Below the pieces are notes generated by a model. The model saw nothing but the letters and a program-made list of their open reading frames with translations. It was not told the DNA's origin and ran no database searches. Positions 33,343 to 36,838 of a stretch of 36,838 bases of DNA are shown piece after piece; position 1 is the stretch's first letter, and each line of letters opens with the position of its first letter. The stretch covers positions 1-36,838 of the forward strand of contig JAMPGR010000012.1 in the NCBI GenBank assembly GCA_023663805.1, in the 5' to 3' direction. The stretch comes from Clostridium sp. (GTDB taxonomy: Bacteria > Bacteroidota > Bacteroidia > Bacteroidales > Muribaculaceae). Made by a program: the position numbers and the translations under genes.

Positions 33343-35901
33343 CTACAGACTCTCCTCGGCGGGGATCAGACAGCGGATTTTCCGACCGCCCCTGATCCTA
33401 ACGATATCGTCGAAGCCCGGATTCCGGAGCGACATCTCGAAGGCCACCGTACCTGTTCTTGATTGATAAACCGGCTGAACTTCAGTGACGTAGAAGAACC
33501 CATAGCCTTTGCGGTAGGAGTAGTTCCGGTCCGGGTTGTCCAGATCGACATCACTGACTGTCGAAGGGTCATTCTTCAGGTCAAGGAAGCGTTCATATTC
33601 CGATATCGTTCGTTCTATCAACGCTATCGAGTGCGCGACAGGCGCGATGTCCGATTCGCCGGTTTTCTTAACGTACAGGTCTTTAACCCGCTGGAAATCG
33701 ATTGAGTCCGATCCGGTACATGAGTCAAGAAGATTCAGGACTAGCAGTTTGACTGTAGTCGTTTCAGTCCTGTTCCATTTTTGAGTCGCGATCGTCAGTA
33801 GACTGAAAACGATCAACTCGGTGTGGAATTCGACACATTTGTGCCAGCCGTAGTCGTTCGTCCGATTATACCCCTTTTGGGCAAGAAGGAGAAATTTGCC
33901 CAGACACCGGACGAAATCTTTACGTATCGTCCGATAGCGTGGATCGGAGCAATTTTTCAGTTCACGACAGACTAGGACGACTTCGATCAGGATATGAGAA
34001 AAGTCCCTGACACCAATGGTGATATCGTCGCCAAAGCCACTGTGGAAGATATTCGTCGCGGGATTGTTCGCCGCGGAGTACAATCTCGACAGGCGAATGT
34101 CGTAATGTCGGTTCAACCGCTGGCCATATCGTTCGATACAGTTGATAAAATCAGATTCCCGCTCGCGTTGTCTGACCGTGTATTCGCTGTTTCGGTATTC
34201 GTTGTTGCCGTCATCGATGTCGCCCACCGCATCCGTGTCGTCGGGGTTGTCGGGTGTATCATTCGCGTCACGCCGTGACTCCGAAGAGAGCAGGAAGTCG
34301 ATTATGCGAACATCCGGTAGTGAGAGAACCGACTGGCGCGACCCAACACGGATATTATCGAATTCTTCGCCGGTCACAAGGTTACCATCCGATCCTTTTT
34401 CTGCTTTGGCCACGGTCGCGGTTCGACGTACGGGCTTTGTGTCCGGTTCGTCGTCGAACCAGAGGTATGAGAGAATGCCTGAGAGATTCTCCTTCCAGCC
34501 CCGGCCGGATTCCAGAAGCGAATCGAGTTTGCGCAATATCCGATTCGGGTTCAACCATGCGACGTCAGACTCGTTTATTATCAGGCACCGGTTAGATATC
34601 TCCTTTTCGGTCGGGTCGACAACAACTGCCATGCACTCTGTCAGGGTAAAACCGCCGATTTGCAACAGTCTGACATCTGACTGTATATCATAGTCAGCCA
34701 GCCTCTGACCCTTCAAATCAAGAATTCGAAGATAACAATCCTGGAAATTACGAATCTTCAGGGAGACGTCCAGTGTGTCGTCGACAACTTCGGCTAAAAT
34801 GATCTCGATACTATTGGAATAAGAAGCAGATTCCGCTCTCTGCGGTTTTGGCAAAGTATCGACTACAGACTTTCCGACTTCCGAATTATTGTCAAGAACT
34901 ATTCCCAGTTCACTGACGAAATTCCTGTCGGGGCGGGCAATTATGGCGATGCATGCTTCGTCGCCGCTGCCGCCGAAGGCCGCGTTCGTAATGTTCGCAC
35001 TTCCCGAGACAAACACGGTTCGTGTCGGAAGTCTGAACTGGATTATCTTTGTGTGCAATCTTCCAGTGTTCATAACCGTTTGCGAAGCCCAGGAATAAAG
35101 TTTCAGCCACTCCGGTCTGTCAATCATCAGTTCATAGGGATAAGTGCCCTCCTCAGAGTAGACAGACCGAATCTCGTCAGGTCTGAAATCTTCGTTCAGC
35201 CTCGTCAGCGTCAGCCCAGAGATATCGTAGAAGGGAGATATCGTTGTTATCGACTGAACCCTCTCGCGACCGATAATTTTCTTCAGTTTATCGAAAATTG
35301 ATCCGGCATAGTCGTTTGCTAAAAAGAGAAATTCCTCGTTGTCGATGATTGCCCGTTCTGGTTCTGTATCGGGAATTTCTGCCAGCCAGCGAGCGTTCTC
35401 CCTCATCCAGCCGAGTTGCCGTTTCAGCAGAAGAGAGCAGGGGAGGTTGAGCCCGACAATATATTCCCATGCTGCCCTGAACAAAGGCTTAGAGACGCCG
35501 CCCTCTCCGCTAATGCTGAACGCATTCCAGACCTCCTCGTTCAGGGCATAGCCGTTGTAGGTCAGGTTGCCTGATCCGACGATAAGCATTCCTGCGTTAT
35601 CGCCCAGCAAGAGTGTGATTTTCGGATGAAAAACGCCGTTGTTCGAAGGGGTTTGCCTGACCAGGGTGTAGAGACGGCGTTCAGACTGAAGTCCGAACGT
35701 GGGATAGTTCGAGAGGGTTTGGTCGTAGTTCGACGCATCGAGCAGTACGACTACATTCGAGATACCGCATTGACGGAGTCTCGTCAGGTAGAAAGACTCG
35801 AAGAAAATCGGGTCGAACGTGTAACTCGTCAGGATAGCGGAGTGGAACCGGTTCTGTCCGCTGCCGATCAGTTCGAATATGTTATGACACTGTATCTCCA
35901 T
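33343..35901 (-). CDS. Large phospholipase-D-like protein
   Basis: This 852-aa protein has two PLD-type half-sites in its first 320 residues. The first is FHPKITLLLGDNAGMLIVGSGNLTYNG (H92, K94, GSGN 109-112). The second is LHTKIIQFRLPTRTVFVSGSANITNAAFGG (H283, K285, GSAN 300-303). Both keep HxK and GSxN; the aspartate of HKD is shifted in the first and absent in the second. This form is typical of PLD domains fused to or paired with DNA-processing and defence proteins (DrmC in DISARM is one PLD example), not of lipid hydrolases. Residues 400-850 have no motif I know. No signal peptide is present, so it is cytoplasmic. The start overlaps the upstream gene's stop by 20 bases, implying coupled expression. 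Confidence 0.85.
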   Translation of the reverse strand: MEIQCHNIFELIGSGQNRFHSAILTSYTFDPIFFESFYLTRLRQCGISNVVVLLDASNYDQTLSNYPTFGLQSERRLYTLVRQTPSNNGVFHPKITLLLGDNAGMLIVGSGNLTYNGYALNEEVWNAFSISGEGGVSKPLFRAAWEYIVGLNLPCSLLLKRQLGWMRENARWLAEIPDTEPERAIIDNEEFLFLANDYAGSIFDKLKKIIGRERVQSITTISPFYDISGLTLTRLNEDFRPDEIRSVYSEEGTYPYELMIDRPEWLKLYSWASQTVMNTGRLHTKIIQFRLPTRTVFVSGSANITNAAFGGSGDEACIAIIARPDRNFVSELGIVLDNNSEVGKSVVDTLPKPQRAESASYSNSIEIILAEVVDDTLDVSLKIRNFQDCYLRILDLKGQRLADYDIQSDVRLLQIGGFTLTECMAVVVDPTEKEISNRCLIINESDVAWLNPNRILRKLDSLLESGRGWKENLSGILSYLWFDDEPDTKPVRRTATVAKAEKGSDGNLVTGEEFDNIRVGSRQSVLSLPDVRIIDFLLSSESRRDANDTPDNPDDTDAVGDIDDGNNEYRNSEYTVRQRERESDFINCIERYGQRLNRHYDIRLSRLYSAANNPATNIFHSGFGDDITIGVRDFSHILIEVVLVCRELKNCSDPRYRTIRKDFVRCLGKFLLLAQKGYNRTNDYGWHKCVEFHTELIVFSLLTIATQKWNRTETTTVKLLVLNLLDSCTGSDSIDFQRVKDLYVKKTGESDIAPVAHSIALIERTISEYERFLDLKNDPSTVSDVDLDNPDRNYSYRKGYGFFYVTEVQPVYQSRTGTVAFEMSLRNPGFDDIVRIRGGRKIRCLIPAEESL

Positions 35902-36838
35902 CGTTAAGTTTTTTCATCAGTTTGACGCCTGAATCGGTCAGAGTGTCGATTCCGTCTTTTGGAGCGATGATATTCAGGTCGATCAGAAAATTGCGCATCG
36001 TGTCGATTCGGGGAGATGTATCTGTAGCGTCCCAGTTATCTATAAACTTCAGATGTCCGTTTTCGAAAGCGAATTTCTGAGTTGCTTTCCGGGTCTGGAG
36101 CATCTTGCGGAACGACACCCGATAGTGGCGGTATATTATATCCTCGATAAGTTTCTTTGTGAAGTCGAAGAACTTAGTGTCGGCGTCGGATTCGACCGAC
36201 CGTATGAAACTGCAAAAATTTTCAGACCGGATTCCCATTCTTTCGTACTGAATCTCGGATGTATCGATCCTGTATCGGTTGTCGCGACAGTAAATCAAAA
36301 GATTGCGCAAGGATTCTGCCACCGGATATTGCTTCTTGTCCGGTTCGAGAGAAGAGATGACCTCCCGCAGGGTTGTCGCCATGTCTGCCGCAAAGTTCTC
36401 GACGACATGCACAGCCATTTCGGTCGACAGATCCTCTACCGCTACCCACGGCTGTTTGTTGTTCTTAAGGAACGAAAGGATTTCGTGGAAAATCTGCGTG
36501 AACCGGTATTGCCAGTTGTTGTCGAGATAATATTCATACCATCCCCACATGGTCAGATTATCCGTGCCGTCGTAGTTGTCATACATATGGCGGGAGAATT
36601 CGCGGGCCTTTAACTGACATCGGGTGCGCGAGATATGGCGTAGAACGTGTCCTATTGTACGGAAACGGTGGTCCGGACTATCCTCTTTCAGCGGATTGTC
36701 TTTCTGGAGAAGCATTTCGAGAAGACTCGCTGACTCATGGTTGTCGGCGTCTAGATATTTCATTCGGAACGCCCTGTTCATACTTCTCAGTTCGTCGACG
36801 GTAACGCAGCCTCTGCTGACGATCTGGAGAAATATCGG
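35882..36838 (-). CDS. Protein of unknown function paired with the PLD-like gene, 5' end outside window
   Basis: The frame is open to the right edge of the window. Nineteen codons before the first visible Met (36781) read PIFLQIVSRGCVTVDELRS without a stop and look like protein, so that Met is probably internal and the gene is cut by the window. The visible about 318 residues are mostly alpha-helical and acidic/basic mixed, with no transmembrane segment and no catalytic motif I recognise. The C-terminus (NFLIDLNIIAPKDGIDTLTDSGVKLMKKL) looks like a winged-helix-type end. It overlaps the PLD-like gene by 20 bases (TAA at 35882, ATG at 35901). A role with the PLD-like protein in a defence or DNA-processing system is inference from context. 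Confidence 0.75.
   Translation of the reverse strand, partial: PIFLQIVSRGCVTVDELRSMNRAFRMKYLDADNHESASLLEMLLQKDNPLKEDSPDHRFRTIGHVLRHISRTRCQLKAREFSRHMYDNYDGTDNLTMWGWYEYYLDNNWQYRFTQIFHEILSFLKNNKQPWVAVEDLSTEMAVHVVENFAADMATTLREVISSLEPDKKQYPVAESLRNLLIYCRDNRYRIDTSEIQYERMGIRSENFCSFIRSVESDADTKFFDFTKKLIEDIIYRHYRVSFRKMLQTRKATQKFAFENGHLKFIDNWDATDTSPRIDTMRNFLIDLNIIAPKDGIDTLTDSGVKLMKKLNDGDTVS

Overview
The window looks like the chromosome of a member of the Bacteroidales. The evidence is: repeated Bacteroidetes-type promoter -7 boxes (TAnnTTTG) upstream of genes; almost no conventional Shine-Dalgarno sequences; a run of large secreted proteins ending in type IX secretion (T9SS) C-terminal sorting domains; and a two-gene set carrying the short beta-strand motifs common in secreted Bacteroidales proteins. 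Base composition is moderately GC-rich on the left and more mixed on the right. I cannot assign a genus from sequence alone.

Layout. 1-506: the 3' end of a Fur-family regulator and a small membrane protein, facing tamB. 558-7845 (minus): tamB (outer-membrane assembly/transport) and priA (replication restart helicase). 7962-9461 (plus): tyrS, a tRNA-Gln(TTG) gene with a textbook promoter, and an intrinsic terminator. 9462-9769: about 300 bases without a gene, holding two inverted repeats and a promoter box. 9770-21733 (plus): five consecutive large genes for secreted T9SS cargo proteins (Omp28-like, a duplicated-domain protein, an FN3/jelly-roll protein, a triplicated-module CARDB-like protein, an adhesin-like protein), punctuated by hairpin terminators and an AC-rich tract, and closed by a 21-bp perfect hairpin. 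21846-23623 (minus): two overlapping secreted-protein genes. 23712-24626 (minus): an EamA/DMT permease.

24705-32731 (plus) is the part most likely to hold an undescribed system. A DUF695 protein is followed by a tightly spaced cluster: a two-TM protein, a tail-anchored protein with an N-terminal J-domain-like segment lacking a recognisable HPD, an Hsp70-like ATPase with an extra domain inserted between its nucleotide-binding and substrate-binding parts, and a fusion of a degenerate protein-kinase fold to a CDC48/FtsH-type AAA+ ATPase. A 504-aa alpha-helical protein behind its own strong promoter follows. I infer a membrane-associated chaperone/unfoldase module; its substrate is not visible.

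32853-36838 (minus) looks like an accessory island. It holds a chimeric pseudogene with an IS5-like transposase C-terminus, a large phospholipase-D-like protein, and the incomplete gene of a partner protein that runs off the right edge. The two-gene pair could be part of a defence or DNA-processing system whose other components lie outside the window.
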